A stretch of DNA of 64,000 nt from Agroathelia rolfsii. Lineage: Eukaryota > Basidiomycota > Agaricomycetes > Amylocorticiales > Amylocorticiaceae. The notes under the pieces are model-generated. The model made no database searches. It saw only the letters and a list, made by a program, of their open reading frames with translations, and was not told the origin of the DNA. Numbering within the stretch: the stretch's first letter is position 1; each line of letters starts with the position of its first letter. This document shows, one piece after another, positions 44,106-59,757 of the stretch. The stretch spans positions 1,488,001 through 1,552,000 of the forward strand of contig JABRWF010000004.1 in the NCBI GenBank assembly GCA_018343915.1, in the 5' to 3' direction. A program made the position numbers and the translations under genes.

Positions 44106-46362
44106 ATGCCGTCCACTAAGAAGATATACGTCTCGGATGACGATCCCCTCTCGCTCGCTATACAGCCCCCAGTCGATGAGACACCAGAGCAGCGTGCAAA
44201 GCGTCAGCAGGCCGAAGCTGAGGCCAAGAGGGTATCTGACGAGATTGACGAGGAAATCAATCGAGAGCGGCAGGCTGCAAAGAAGGCCCCCAAGACCATC
44301 AAACTCCTCCTCCTGGGTTGGTTGTGCATGCAGTGTTTCGTTTCCGTGTTCGTTTATACTAACATGAGCATCGTGTAGGCCAGAGCGAGTCGGGCAAGTC
44401 GACAACACTCAAGAGTGAGCGTTTTCTGTTCGGTTCATGTACATTCGTTCTCATGATTTACATTGTGATATGATGATATAGACTTTCAGTTAATGAACTC
44501 TCCCAAGGTACGAACAAGGGCATAGCTGTGTGTACGAGGACTCCGTCGACGTCAGGCTAACCAGTCATAACCACCACAACATTATAATATTCAATACCTA
44601 GGCATTCCGCGAAGAACGAGCATCATGGCGAGCGGTCATCCAGCTCAATGTCGTCCGCGCCGTCCTATTCATCATGGATGCCATGACCGAAGCGCAGGCC
44701 AGCGCCCACGCACACACCTCCTCCCGGTCCTCCTCGCGCACCTCCAGCTCGCGCTCGTCCTCGCCCACGCATGGATACACGTCCTCTGCATCACTACCAC
44801 CTACCCGAGCAGCGGCACCGAACGCAGCCCTGCCCGCGCTCACACAAGAACACCTCAAGCTCAAGATGCGTCTCGCGCCCCTGAACCAGATCGAGGCCTC
44901 CCTCACGCGCAAGCTGAACCCCTCCGCGCCGGCAGGAAAGGCGTCCGGCATGACGAACATCAGCCCGGACGACCGCCCGCGGTTGCAGGAAGTGTCCGTC
45001 AACGGCTCGTCAGCCTGGAAGGGCGCGTTCAGCAAGCTGCTCAAGTCGGACAGCGCCGCGCGCGAGAGCTTTGATAGCTCCAGGGGCGCAGATTTGCACG
45101 ATCCAGAGGACCAGGGTGTAGTGCTGAATGCTCTGGCGGAGGATATGATCACGTTGTGGAATGATCGTACGATCAGGGAGATCCTACATGTGCAGAAAAT
45201 TCGCGTGGAGGATTTACCAGGATTGTAGGCACTCTTTTCTCCATGGACATGAGGCTATACGTTAATTGATGCCTCTTCATGCAGTGGCTTCATGGAGGGC
45301 TTGGATCGGATAACCCGGCTGGATTACATGCCTACAGATCAGGATATTCTCCGTGCACGCATCAAAACCCTCGGTGCTGATTCTCTTTTTAGGTTTATTG
45401 CGACTATCACTAAACTGCTTTATAGGCGTTACCGAACATCGATTCATGTTCAAATCATCCAGTCAGAGTAAAATGCTTTCCAGCCATCTTGGCAGTCGTG
45501 TGCTTATCACCTAGGTTATTTACAGGCAAGACATCTCATGCTCAAGCCCGAGAGTGGCGTATCTTTGACGTGGGAGGACAACGATCTCTGCGAGGCACGT
45601 GGGGATGCTTCATATAACCACGCCTGTATGCTTATGCCAATTATCTCCATTAGCGGCATGGGCACCATATTTCGAAGACGTTCAGGGGATCATCTTTCTT
45701 GTCCCTATCAGCGCATTTAACCAAACTCTGGCAGAGGATTCAAGTGTGAATCGCATGGTAAGGACTTCAGTATACCTTGTTTCGTTGTTTATTTTATTTC
45801 TTATTATGGATAATTTCTTCCAGGAAGATTCTGTCCTCCTCTGGCGTTCAATCGTCTCCAATCCACTCTTGAAAATGGCCAACATGATCCTCTTCCTGAA
45901 CAAGACTGACCTTCTCAAGGCGAAGCTTGCACAGGGCGTGCGTTTTGCGGACTATATCGTGTCCTATGGTGACAGGCCAAATGACTTTGAGAGTACCTCT
46001 GCGTGTGCGTGTCATACCTGTTTCCCAAGTTGTCATATCCTCATATTTTTTGCGTCCTCTGGTGATAAATAGATTTGAAACGCAAGTTCCAAAGCATACA
46101 CAAAGACAGTTCACCGGAACCTAGACCATTTTATTGCCATTTCACGACGGTGACGGTATGTTCCTACAACCTATCTTTTTGCATAAACACAAGCTTGATC
46201 TTGCCCTTAGGATACAACATCGACATCAGCCGTCTTAAGGGATGGTAAGTCGAACATGCATACACTTATTCATCTCGCTGACACTGACTTGCTTCCTTGA
46301 CCAATTTAGTCCAAGACATCTTAATATTACAGAATCTCAAGGACAGCTCTCTCATCGAGTAG
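44106..46362 (+). CDS. atypical heterotrimeric G-protein alpha subunit
   Basis: GTPase coupling receptors to signalling at the plasma membrane. Exons splice cleanly into the family pattern: P-loop LLLGQSESGKSTTLK (usual form GAGESGKST), switch I ILRARIKTLGVTEHRF with the conserved Arg and Thr, switch II RIFDVGGQRSLRGTW with the catalytic Gln, LFLNKTDLLKAKL for guanine contact, and CHFTTVTDTTSTSAV for the TCATDT loop. The end is DILILQNLKDSSLIE, stop 46360-46362. Odd points: the start MPSTKKIYVSDDDP has no Gly2 for myristoylation, about 70 acidic/charged residues precede the P-loop, a Ser/Pro/Ala-rich insert of roughly 80 residues sits in the helical domain (44690-44850), and there is no Cys near the C-terminus. 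About ten introns. It belongs to the expanded divergent G-alpha set of basidiomycetes rather than the GPA1-3 types. Confidence 0.92.
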
Positions 46363-46800
46363 TGGTTACCCCTACGAATGATACCTTCAATCTTTCTTGC
46401 ACTCTCAAATGCTCGACCTTTGGCAGCCTCTGTTTTAGTCCTTGTCTCTTCCCTCGCATTGTTTTCTCTATTCACTTTTCTTTCCATCGTGATTTCCAAT
46501 TCTCTGACCCAGCAAATTGTATGCCTAGTATTTATGTTTATCTTTTTTTTTTTTCTGCTTATAATTGTGATTGCCTTGGATCACATAGGGATGTTGTTTT
46601 TTGTGTATATACTCTGCTTTGCCAATGAAGTTGTTTTCCTTGTCCAGTATTACACCTTGTAGCAATCTTGCAGTTGGTGGTAACGCGGAGAGTGTTGCAA
46701 TGTTAAAGTGCTTGTTGGCAATCAATGGGACCCTTGAATGCACCCATTATTTCATAATTACTTTCTCCTCTTTACACTCTCCTTCCTCACCCGCCGCCAT
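46363..46800. other. intergenic, no gene seen
   Basis: About 440 bases, T-rich at 46540-46555 and 46595-46640; 3' flank of the G-alpha gene and promoter of the glycosyltransferase gene, which lie in the same direction. Confidence 0.4.
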
Positions 46801-48644
46801 GATGGCGGCCTCAGCACCCACACGAAGAGAACTAGTCATCCTGGGCCTGTTACTCATCTCTCTGCTCTACTATACGAGCCATGACCATTCGCGGCCCGTC
46901 GTCTCTAATGACGATGACCTACTTTACGCTGCCGAACTCGCAAAGCAGCAGCAACACCTGAGCGTCAAACCCGGCCAGCTCATCACCACGCTGCAGGGAC
47001 AGCGCACAACTGTCTCCTGGGATGGCAGCGCGCATCCTATACCTGCGACTGAAATGGTTGCCCATGTACCAGGTCGGCTGAAGGGACTCATCTTATAAAA
47101 GCATCTATGCGCATGATGCATGCATGCATGTATGTATCAAAATATTGACATTTTCCTTTTTCATTCTCTAGGCTGGACTATATTCGACAACCTTTTCCTG
47201 TACGAAGGCACACTCTTTGTCGTCACCGACAATGCAACAAAAATACCAGACACCAAATACATGATCTCCCTCGGTCTTCCCATCGAGAATGGCGCCGAGG
47301 CGGAGGCGGCGCGCTTGCCCTCTGAGAGGGAGATGCGTATCGTCAGTACGAAGGAAGCGCAAAGGATCCTGGGGAAAGATGCGCAAGTCATTGATGGGGT
47401 GACAGTGAGTAACAGCAGTAGAGAGGTGCTACTGGTATTGCTCGTCTTGAGCTGACATCCCATCCGCCCTTGTTTCCAGTGGTTTGTCAATGACCCGCCT
47501 CAGTTGTGCGTACAGGGTCTTCAGGGATCTCAGTTACCGCCCATACACTAACATGCATACTATCCAGCATCCAGCATTACTACCACTGGTCCGCCGAGCT
47601 CTTCTTCGGCTTCTGGCGCATGTACTCCTCCCTAGACCCAAACATCCGCGTAAACGGCAGTACAACACTGCCCCCACCGCGCCGCATGATGTTCAAGCAC
47701 ACAAACGCAACCCACTGGCGCGACTACGCGCACATGAACGAGCTCGTCCTCCGCTCAAACTTCCCCGCGCTCGCATCCGAGTTCAAGGACGACTGGGAAG
47801 AGCGCGCCACCTCCGGGCGCGCGTACGTCTTCGACCGCGTCGTGCTTGCGGACCGGTCCTCCGCCATGCTCGGGTTCAACTACCATCGTAGCCAGCGCAC
47901 GGCCAGCGAACCGTTCGTGCTGCCCGGAAGCGCCCATTGGTGGTCGACGATTAGGAATAATGTCATCCAGTTCATCAATGGCCAGGTCGAGGTGAACCCG
48001 TCCAAGCTGGTGATCACGTACATTTCGAGGCAGGAGTGGGGTCGGCGTATGCTTATCCCTGCTGATCACGACAGGCTTGTAGAGGAGCTTCACAAGCTCC
48101 GGGATACGTATGGATATGAAGTTAATATCGTGAGCATGGACAAGATGTCGCGGATCGAGCAATTGGAGCTTTCTGCGCGAACGACTGTGAGCTTCATTTC
48201 CGTATCATCTCATCATCAGTTATTGATCATTTCGATTTCGACTTTTTTGCATCAATGAAGATCATGATGGGTGTTCACGGAAATGGTCTCACGTCCCTGC
48301 TGTGGATGAAGCCCACGCCCCGCTCGACCGTCATGGAATTCTTCTTCCCCGGCGGCTTCGCACATGATTACGAGTACACCACGCGGGCGCTCGGCATGGT
48401 TCATTATGGTTTCTGGGGCGACCAGTGAGTGATACGCATCCGTCTATTACTTTTTTTTCTGCCTTTTCTCCCCCTAGAAAGGACGCAGCTCTCATCATAA
48501 TTCTACAGGGCGTTCACGAGTCCTCAAACTCCCGACGTACTCTACCCTGAGGGCTTCCAGGGGAACTCTATTCCCATCGACGGTGCTGTTGTCGCCAGAC
48601 TCTGTCATCAGCGATTATCCCTTGCCGAAGAGGCTGACGATTGA
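46801..48644 (+). CDS. family GT61 glycosyltransferase (DUF563), type II membrane protein
   Basis: Golgi-type transferase related to plant beta-1,2-xylosyltransferase, animal EOGT and the cryptococcal xylosyltransferase CXT1. The start MMAASAPTRRELVILGLLLI puts a single hydrophobic anchor at about residues 11-27, followed by a stem. The first exon (46801 to about 47070) is followed by GWTIFDNLFLYEGTLFVVTD, then exons near 47480 and a long one, 47577-48187, with HHYYHWSAELFFGFWRMYSS (the conserved YHW), and SKLVITYISRQEWGRRML. The next exon reads IMMGVHGNGLTSLLWMKP, the GxHGAG/N-type motif of the family, and PRSTVMEFFFPGGFAHDYEY. The last exon starts after TACAG near 48509 and stops at 48644. 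About 500 residues and five introns. Donor and acceptor sugars cannot be told from sequence. Confidence 0.87.
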
Positions 48645-49443
48645 TTATTTCCGCATCGTTTTCTACCCATAGTATTCCCACTCCTACGCCAGTGCATCGC
48701 AAGCAATACCCTCCTCCTTTTGGGTTACTTGATAAACAGCACAATCTGTATGCTTGGGGGGGGGGGGTTCGTTCTCACTTTATCTACATACTTTTGGACA
48801 CAGATCAGGATATCTTTCTCGCAATTATCACTGGATGAATTCCGCATCGCCATCGTCATCATTACATCTCCCTACACTATCATAATTATAGCCACTATCA
48901 TCCACCATCGCCCTTACCATCGTCATCATGATTTACTTGATATTTTTTTTTTGTTACTACATACTTTGTTCCCTAAACCAAAATGTTCAGATTATGTATA
49001 CAACATACTATCCACCCTCACTGCGATTTGTTGTGAATCAGATGAACTGGGAAGAATAACAAATTCTTTTACCGGCACAAGACTCACACAACTTGCAGCT
49101 ACGTTCTGGGATGCCTTGAAAGATATGTTATACTTTACTGATAAGCGTTATTCGAGTTTATAGGGAGAAAGGATTCGCTAGTAAATACATCTCTCATATA
49201 TACATATTGACGGTAGTAGGATCAAAAGAGAGAGAGAGGGGGGAAAAAGGAAAATACAGCACACGAAGAAGAAAAAAGAAAAGATATGCAAGCCCAATGC
49301 GACATCAGCAACAATGACAACAAAGAAAAGACAACGGCAATGAAGTAAGAAGGAAGAGGGAAAAGTAACCTTTTAACGCATGAACGCTAACCGAAGGAAA
49401 AAAGAAAGCGAAAATCAGCAGTCCAGCCGTCCTTCTCCCCTCT
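48645..49443. other. convergent intergenic region, no gene seen
   Basis: About 800 bases between the ends of two convergent genes. A run of nine to ten G at about 48759-48768 and T runs near 48945 are visible; from 49230 onward the plus strand is purine-rich, matching a minus-strand 3' untranslated region. Confidence 0.45.
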
Positions 49444-51549
49444 CTACACCATGTCTTCCTCCTCTTTCATACCTCCTGAGACTGAGTTGGCTCCGGAAGA
49501 TTTGGCCTCGGCTGCATCAACGGCAAGGAGGAGCTCAGCATCAGCATCAGCGTCCATTTCACCCTCAGCATCCAACTCGCCTTCAGCGTCGGCATCTGCA
49601 TCTGCATCGCCATCCATATCACCAAGGTGATGATGTGCACCATGATGTGAGTGACCGTGGTGGTGGTGTGAAGAGGGAAGATGGTGACGGTCGGGCGACA
49701 TCGAAACACGTTCTGTATCTTGACTGTGCCCCACCTTGTCCGCGTCGTCCGAGACATGCAGACCGAGCTCTTCCTCGAGCTCAGCTTCGATGTCCTGCTC
49801 TTGCTCGTCCAGTGTTGCAAAGGTCGGTGGCGGCGTGGTAACCTTGTTATTAGGTGGAGCCTCGACATGGGATGAGCTCTCGGAAGAGCCAGTATGAGAT
49901 CCGCGGCGCGGCTCACCATTTGCTGCGCGGCCGTTGTGATTGCTGTTTGTGGGTGCATCTCGAATGGGGATCGCCGCTGCTCGCTCAATTGGTTGTGTGT
50001 GATGCCCCGAATTGGAGTGTTGCTGAGAAGCAGCATTACTGGCATTGTTATGGGACTGCATTGTGAATGAGGCGGCATCAAGTGTGCCCCTGCGCTCAAC
50101 GCGCTTCATCTTCTTCCGACACCTGATAGATAGTTAGAAATATGACGCAGTCTTGGACCGGGATGAATCTAAGTTACCTATCGCACACCGTGCCAGGGCC
50201 GGCGGGTCCTGGACCCCATTTCTCAACACACTTGCCGTCTCGGTAGCGACCAGGTAAGCCGCACTGGCGGCATATACGAAGACCCTCTCGATTGGTGGGT
50301 GGGAAATTAGGAGAAGAAAACGATGGTGTCTCGGTGGGCAGCAAGGGCTGGAGCCCATTTGCGCTAGTCTCTTGACTATTATTAGTATTAGCGCCATGTT
50401 TAGGCGATTGTCCATATGCTGTGGGTATAGGAGGAGGCGAAGGTCCTGAATGCAACATGTCCCAACTTTAGACTGGGCGTGAACATGTGAGGGCAATGAC
50501 ACTAACCAGTTGGTTTCGCTCGCCTTGAACTAGGAGCACCAGTAACGGGTGGTGCGAATATATGGGTTTGGTGTCTACCAACGGGTTTTGGGTCAGATGT
50601 GGCGGTTCGGAGGAGCTCCTCCTCAAAATCTTCATCATCGTTTCTTTGTGGCATTGAGCGAGGTGCCGAGCGGGAGCTGGTCATTTCTGAAATGTTGTGG
50701 AGGCCATATGGCCCCTGCTGCTGTGACAATATCTGTGAGGACTGCATTTCAAGGTGATAAGAAGAGGAGCCTTGTCCCTATAATAAACGCATCAGCATTC
50801 GATCAAGGGAGAGAAAAGGTATGATCCATCACGAAATATGAGTGGCAACGAGAGATAAAGGATCAATGTATCGTGGAATAAATCTCCATATCGACAGAGG
50901 GTCGATATATGCGCCACAAATAAAACAAAACGAAAATGTTGAAGAAATAGGTTCTAAAAGCAAGTAGCAGGAGAAAATAACGAATACTTACAGCTTCTCT
51001 CAGACTTCGTCGCTTCTTAGCGGGAGGAACACCTGGGCCATCTAGCTCCAAGCTCTCTTCACGGGGTCTTCGGGAACTGTACAAACTGCGGTGGCTTTTT
51101 GTTGAAAGCGAAGGGGGCTGAGGGAGAGCGCCTGTTTGAAGCAGTCGCGAAAAGGACGTCTGGGCGTCTGCGATACGGGATAGATATGACTACCAGACCA
51201 GAGAGTTAGCATAAAGTAAGATGTTTTTGCGCCCTTATGTACATGAGTGTTGCAAGGGCGGGACCAAGCAACGCACGTTGATGTATTGCTCAAAGTCGGC
51301 CCATCCCTCAAGGATGGCCCGTCTCTCGGCTTCAAAGTCTTCTCTGGCCGCCTCAGCACGCTCCGCACGCTTTATGGCCTCTATGAGCTCGCGACCACCG
51401 CCAGCGCCGGTTTCTGCGATGATTCTCTCAGCTTGTTCGAGTCTGGCCTTAACATCTGCGAGCTCGCGCTGGAGCTGGTCATTTGAGTTGTAGGCCTCCT
51501 TGAGGAGCCCGGCGAGCTGGGAATTGCTCTGGGCGGGCATGGAGGACAT
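49444..51549 (-). CDS. coiled-coil protein with GATA-like zinc finger
   Basis: Probable DNA-binding regulator. The start at 51549 (MSSMPAQSNSQLAGLLKEAY) leads to a coiled coil of about 80 residues (LQRELADVKARLEQAERIIA, IKRAERAEAAREDFEAERRA). A linker with RPREESLELDGPGVPPAKKR carries a nuclear localisation-like PPAKKRRS. The zinc finger near 50270-50095 reads LRICRQCGLPGRYRDGKC, then VEKWGPGPAGPGTVCDR, joined across an intron to CRKKMKRVERRG: C-x2-C-x25-C-x2-C, longer in the loop than the usual 17-20 of GATA factors, with a basic tail. The rest is disordered, with a His-rich stretch (SSHHHHGHSHHGAHHHLGDM) and an Asp-Ala/Glu acidic end that could act as an activation region. Stop at 49444. 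An ATG at 51843 lies in frame but its leader is not protein-like. Confidence 0.8.
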
Positions 51550-52376
51550 AAACTGGAGGGAGAGGAAGCCGGGGGAGATGGAGAAGGGGGAGGGAGGGGA
51601 TGGTAAAGGTGTGGATCCATCGTGCCCGCACTTGAATAAAAGGCGGGCCAGACGGCGCCACGCATCCCGACAACCCAAATCCGTCTCTCGGCGCCGATTC
51701 GGCGGATCCCGGATCCGCCCATGACTCAGCCGCCTCGAGGCCGCCGCACGGCCGGGCCTTGTCCTAGCAGCCAGCCGGCTACTGACTGCAAAAGGCAGTG
51801 ATTGCCACGGGTGCCGGTCCCTTGTCGGTCGGTAATGCTCCAAATGGAGGGACCTGTCGGCACGGTTACGGTATGGGGTACACGAATTGGGGTAAGATCG
51901 CGCCGCTAACGGCGGGCTGCGCCTCGTTGCCTTTGCCTTGCAGCCCTTGCAGGTTATACACAGCTGGCTGGCAGGCGGATGGGGCGAGGGCCGTCTCTTC
52001 TATCTGTGCCAGTCATGATCCATCATCATCGATGCACCATCAATCGTTTCCCTATCGCAGCCAGAAGGCAGTACAAGGCGCTCGATGGTCCGGTCAGATG
52101 AACAAGGATGTCGATGACGAATGTGCGGACTGCCCGAGGCCCTGTCGTGATGGTGGCGGAGGTAGAAGCGCAGATGCCGGTCCTCGCCGGGACGCGCAGC
52201 ACGCTCTCTCACACTCAGCCCAGCAACTGCTTCATGATGGCCGTCATCATGATGATCGTACCACCCAGCAACTGGTCTCACAGACAAGTAAATATATACA
52301 ATAGCCTTAGCAGAACAACTCGACAAGTATCTACACGGAAATAAGAGAAAGAAAGAAAGAGAAAAAACTTCTTTAT
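51550..52376. other. intergenic, no gene seen
   Basis: About 830 bases: promoter side of the GATA-like gene and 3' flank of the alanyl-tRNA synthetase gene. Overlapping open frames on both strands (51798-52380) are without recognisable features. GAAA-repeats are present at 52345-52370. Confidence 0.45.
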
Positions 52377-56085
<3,709 letters not shown>

Positions 56086-56313
56086 GCATCCGGTCACTTT
56101 TTGGGCTTTTTGCTGAGGAAATTCCAATCGGTAACAATGAGTCAAGTAGTGTGATTTTCGATAAGATCTTTATATAGGAATGTGATAACGCGGAGATGAA
56201 AGACAGATAACAAATCATTAAGCGAACAAAATCGGCTTACAGGCTAGTACTTAAAAGCCTCTAAATAAGATAATCTACTAAACTACGGTCGTGTTACCAG
56301 TTGGGATAAGTGA

Positions 56314-57965
56314 TTATCGAATACGGAACATGACGATACCAGCTCTTTCCTTGTCTACTTCCTTCTTAACCCGCTTACTCTCTCCACTCTTAATTGCACC
56401 AGCCACTAATAATTCCAGTGCATTCCTAAGAGAGGATTTCTTGGCCGCTTCGTCTAATGTATCCGAAGCTTGCTTATTTGGAAGCTCCACTCGTGTCCAG
56501 TCCACGCTCAAATCCAGATATTCAAAAAGTACATTCACAACACCCGCAAAGCCGTGTTTGGCCTTGTCTCCCGAATAATCAACTTCTGAAGTTGGGAGAG
56601 GGACTTTCCAGAGATATTCCAAAGTCAAAGTATCCCAGGCAATCAGAGGGGTGCCTATTTGAGCAGGAAGGACTATTGCTGGACAACCATTCAACAGTTG
56701 GTAGTTTATGACGCTCTCCTCTGGTCTTTGCGAAGTCGTCCAATAGTGTCTGTGTGGCTTTATGCCGACCAGCAGTACGAGAAGCCTTCTTGGTGCTGGC
56801 GCAGCGGGCAAAGGTGTCAACGCAGGCTCAGGGGAGGGTGTACGCGAGCGTGCGAGCATATTCTTGAGCTTCTGGGTTGGTATAGTAAGTGATGAATGAC
56901 GCTCCTGTGGAGTCACATCATCTATGATTTCTGGGGCCGGGCAAAGATGTATGACTGAAGCGGACTCTTTCAGCAACGTCTCTCCAATTTTGTAATCGCC
57001 TATCATGGGGTGAGTTTGATGTATATGTAAATGCAGATGATGGTTACCAGAAAGAAAAGGTCCGTGGCAGAAGACTATGTCAGGTGTCATTGTTCTAGGA
57101 ATGATTGGACGACGAGAGCTCGCGAAGAGGTAAGGGGAAAACCATCTAAGCGACCGATGAGTTCGGTAGGTCTATTGGTTCACAAGTGCCTACCCTTTTT
57201 CAATTGCCAAGTAATCCTTAACACTCGCGAAGAGAGACGAGTCTCTGTTTAGTTTCTAAGATTTTCAGGCTGTTAAGAAAAGAATAAGCTATGTAACGTA
57301 CTGGTGAATTCCGCTTCGGTAAAATCCAATATTTGCATCGCTCATCGTATGCTTAAATTTGAGAGTAATCAATAAATTCTTAACACCAGTTGTCTCAATA
57401 ATCTTGTTGTATTCAGGGCCTAACTTCTTCAAGGGGTGGTCGACAACTAGCTCATTAAGCACTTTGGTGGATATCTCAAAGCCTGTATGAAGCCCCATCT
57501 CAACGAAGATCGTATCGCCCAGCGATCCTACAACGACATCGGAGATGGGACCCATGACTGGAGCAGCAATAGCTGCGGTACCTCCCTAGTAATACTCAGA
57601 AAACGAGGGGAAAAAAATCAAGTTGTATACGTGCCGTGGCCGCGATTACACTGTGAACAACCAGATCACGGAACCTTATGCAAGGTAGGACCAATGGGGA
57701 TGAATCACCCCACTGTAATTGAAAATACGCGCGCATATAAGATCAAATATCGGCATATTGTAGAGGAGGCTCTAAGAGGACTTACCGGAGAAAGACAGAC
57801 GACTGTTGTTCCTGCTGCACGCAATGATTCGTATGTGGACATGACTACACGACCTGTGATTGAGCCCACAAGTTTCCTGATAATCCATGGTGCAGCTTTT
57901 TCGTCTTCTACTGCAGGAACTGAATTGGGATCTACTGGGCCCAGCGAGGACGTGGTCGTGGTCAT
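56314..57965 (-). CDS. conserved fungal-type protein of unknown function
   Basis: Four or five exons. It starts MTTTTSSLGPVDPNSVPAVE at 57965, runs to VVCLSP and, after an intron ending at TTACAG, continues WGDSSPLVLPCIRFRDL. Exon 3 (about 57590-57300) reads GGTAAIAAPVMGPISDVVVG, FVEMGLHTGFEISTKVL and ending KFKHTMSDANIGFYRSGIHQ. The last long exon (about 57090-56314) has CHGPFLSGNHHLHLHIHQTH, TLLKESASVIHLCPAPEIID, RRLLVLLVGIKPHRHYWTTS and PAIVLPAQIGTPLIAWDTLT, stop 56314. Roughly 400 residues, no signal peptide or transmembrane helix. The blocks resemble an uncharacterised family found in many ascomycete and basidiomycete genomes, but I cannot name a function. The exon 2/3 boundary is uncertain (weak donor). 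Divergent from the GST gene. Confidence 0.65.
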
Positions 57966-58756
57966 CGCTGAGATTATAGAACAATGATAGAGAGTGTGAT
58001 AGTATAGTAACTAAATTCAGTGCTGCTAGTGGTTAGACGGATAACTGTAGCAGCCAGATGTAAAAGAGAGCTGATTGCGGTGGCGCTAACCTCGATGCGA
58101 TTCTGATATCTTTATAGTGACTCGATGTATAGGTACCGGCAACTTGGAAGGAATTGAAAGCATTGCCACTGGTGCTATCAGACACACAGTTGTTGGCAAC
58201 ATATTTGATAAATCATGTTTGAGTATCAGGTTGCTATGTACCGGATAGATTGTAGAAGCAAGGCACCATTATTTCCCAGTGATTCAGACCTGAAGCTGCG
58301 ACTGAAATGTTCATGTACCGGTATCATGCACGTAAGGCAAGTGCCACTGCAGTCGCTGGTAGCCTGAGACTCGGACGCTGTGTTGACCAGATCCGGGAAT
58401 TATCCGAGCCGGTTGCGAGTATTTAATGCTGCTCATGTTCAGTGAAAGTAAAGTCAGACAATGGTCATAGTACACATTGATCACACTTAGGTCACTCCGT
58501 GCGTTTTTTTTACATTGAGTGTGACTAAGGGTTGCCTGATGATGGTATGACATACCAGCTCGGATTAAATGCATGCGGTTAAAAGTAGCCGCCCGAGTGT
58601 TTAGTTACTCAGGCACACACCCCGAGTCTGAGGTTTATCTATAACTGCCACGTTTGCATCTGAGGAAAGTGAGTGGCATCGATTTTATTGAATTATATTC
58701 ATTAGTCTGAAATTATATGGCTACAACCCATAACGCCGGACATGATGCTTAGTAGG
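57966..58756. promoter_or_regulatory. intergenic promoter region of two divergent genes
   Basis: About 790 bases between the starts of the unknown conserved gene and the glutathione S-transferase gene. The open frame at 58311-58574 has no protein features. No specific site was identified. Confidence 0.35.
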
Positions 58757-59757
58757 ATGATCATTGTACACCACTTGAACGACTCGCGCTCGCAGCGTGT
58801 TTTATGGCTGTTGGTCCGTACATGGATATAACACTTCCTTAACGGTAGGCCGCCCATTAACTGCGATTATCTCCAGGAAGAACTTGAGTTGCCATATGAA
58901 ATCAAAATATACCACCGCATGCCTGATGGGCGTGCCCCAAAGGTGCGCTCGAGTCGGTTATTTGTAAGGAGAAGGGAGAGATAGATGAGTACTCTCAACA
59001 TCCTAGGAACTCCGTGAAGTTCATCTCCTGGGCAAGAGTCCCATTATAACTGATACAGTGGACGATAAAACGGTCACAGTTGCGGAAAGTGGAGCAATCA
59101 TAGGTCAGCCTAAACGAATGGGATTGAATGCGTACAATTAATCCAGATTTCTTCAACAGACTACCTCATCAGGACACATGGACAAGGTCGTCTGGATCCC
59201 CCGGAGGATAGAAAAATTGACGACATATATTGTAGGATATTGCCTATCTTGACTCTTGATTCTTTCGCAAATTAAAACATGTTTTCAGATTCGCACTTTG
59301 CGGAAGGCTCCCTCATGCCTCCCCTTGTCAACCAACACGTCAACTCACTCATTCCCGATCATGTACCGTTTTTTGTGCGGCCCCTCATACGCATGATATT
59401 CGGCTTTGTCGATAGTGCGGTGAATATTCCAAACATAAAGCACAGCCTAGAAATGGTTCGTGACATTCGTATACTCTCATCTTAAGTTGCCGGCTTCTCA
59501 ATCTTATGATTATGTTGTAAACTATCGTACAGGTTGAGGCGCACTTATCAGCCTCACCGACTCCATACTTTTGCGGTGGAGCTGGCCCTACCTCGGCGGA
59601 TTTTATGATGTCCTTTCCGCTGGAATTTGCGACAATACATGCTTTTAAACCGGACGGACCGACGCCTGCCATCAAACGCTTCCTCGATGGGATTAGAGCG
59701 CGCCCAGCGTATCAGAAAGCTTTCGAAAAGGGTGGCACATTCTCCTGGGACAAGTAA
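58757..59757 (+). CDS. glutathione S-transferase, GTT1-like
   Basis: Conjugates glutathione to electrophiles. Exons splice in phase from MIIVHHLNDSRSQRVLWLL (58757-58813) to EELELPYEIKIYHRMPDGRA, the thioredoxin-fold N-terminus with the Ser/Arg loop used for glutathione activation in this group, then ELREVHLLGKSPIITDTVDD with the conserved cis-Pro, VAESGAIIDYLIRTHGQG with the Glu-Ser glutathione contact, and an all-helical C-terminal half IYYSHFAEGSLMPPLVNQHV, VRPLIRMIFGFVDSAV, AHLSASPTPYFCGGAGPTSA, PAIKRFLDGIRARPAYQKAF. Stop at 59755-59757. Five introns of 50-65 bases; about 240 residues, normal length. The SHFAEGSLMPPL motif is typical of the yeast Gtt1 type, usually ER-associated. Apparently intact. 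Confidence 0.9.

Noticed and set aside
44598..45152. Minus-strand 184-residue frame opposite the G-alpha insert
   Set aside because: Antisense shadow of the Ser/Ala-rich insert; the plus-strand reading joins conserved G-alpha motifs on both sides.
47484..47891. Arg/His-rich plus-strand frame overlapping the GT61 gene
   Set aside because: Out of frame with the conserved YHW exon, and its composition is typical of a shadow frame in GC-rich coding DNA.
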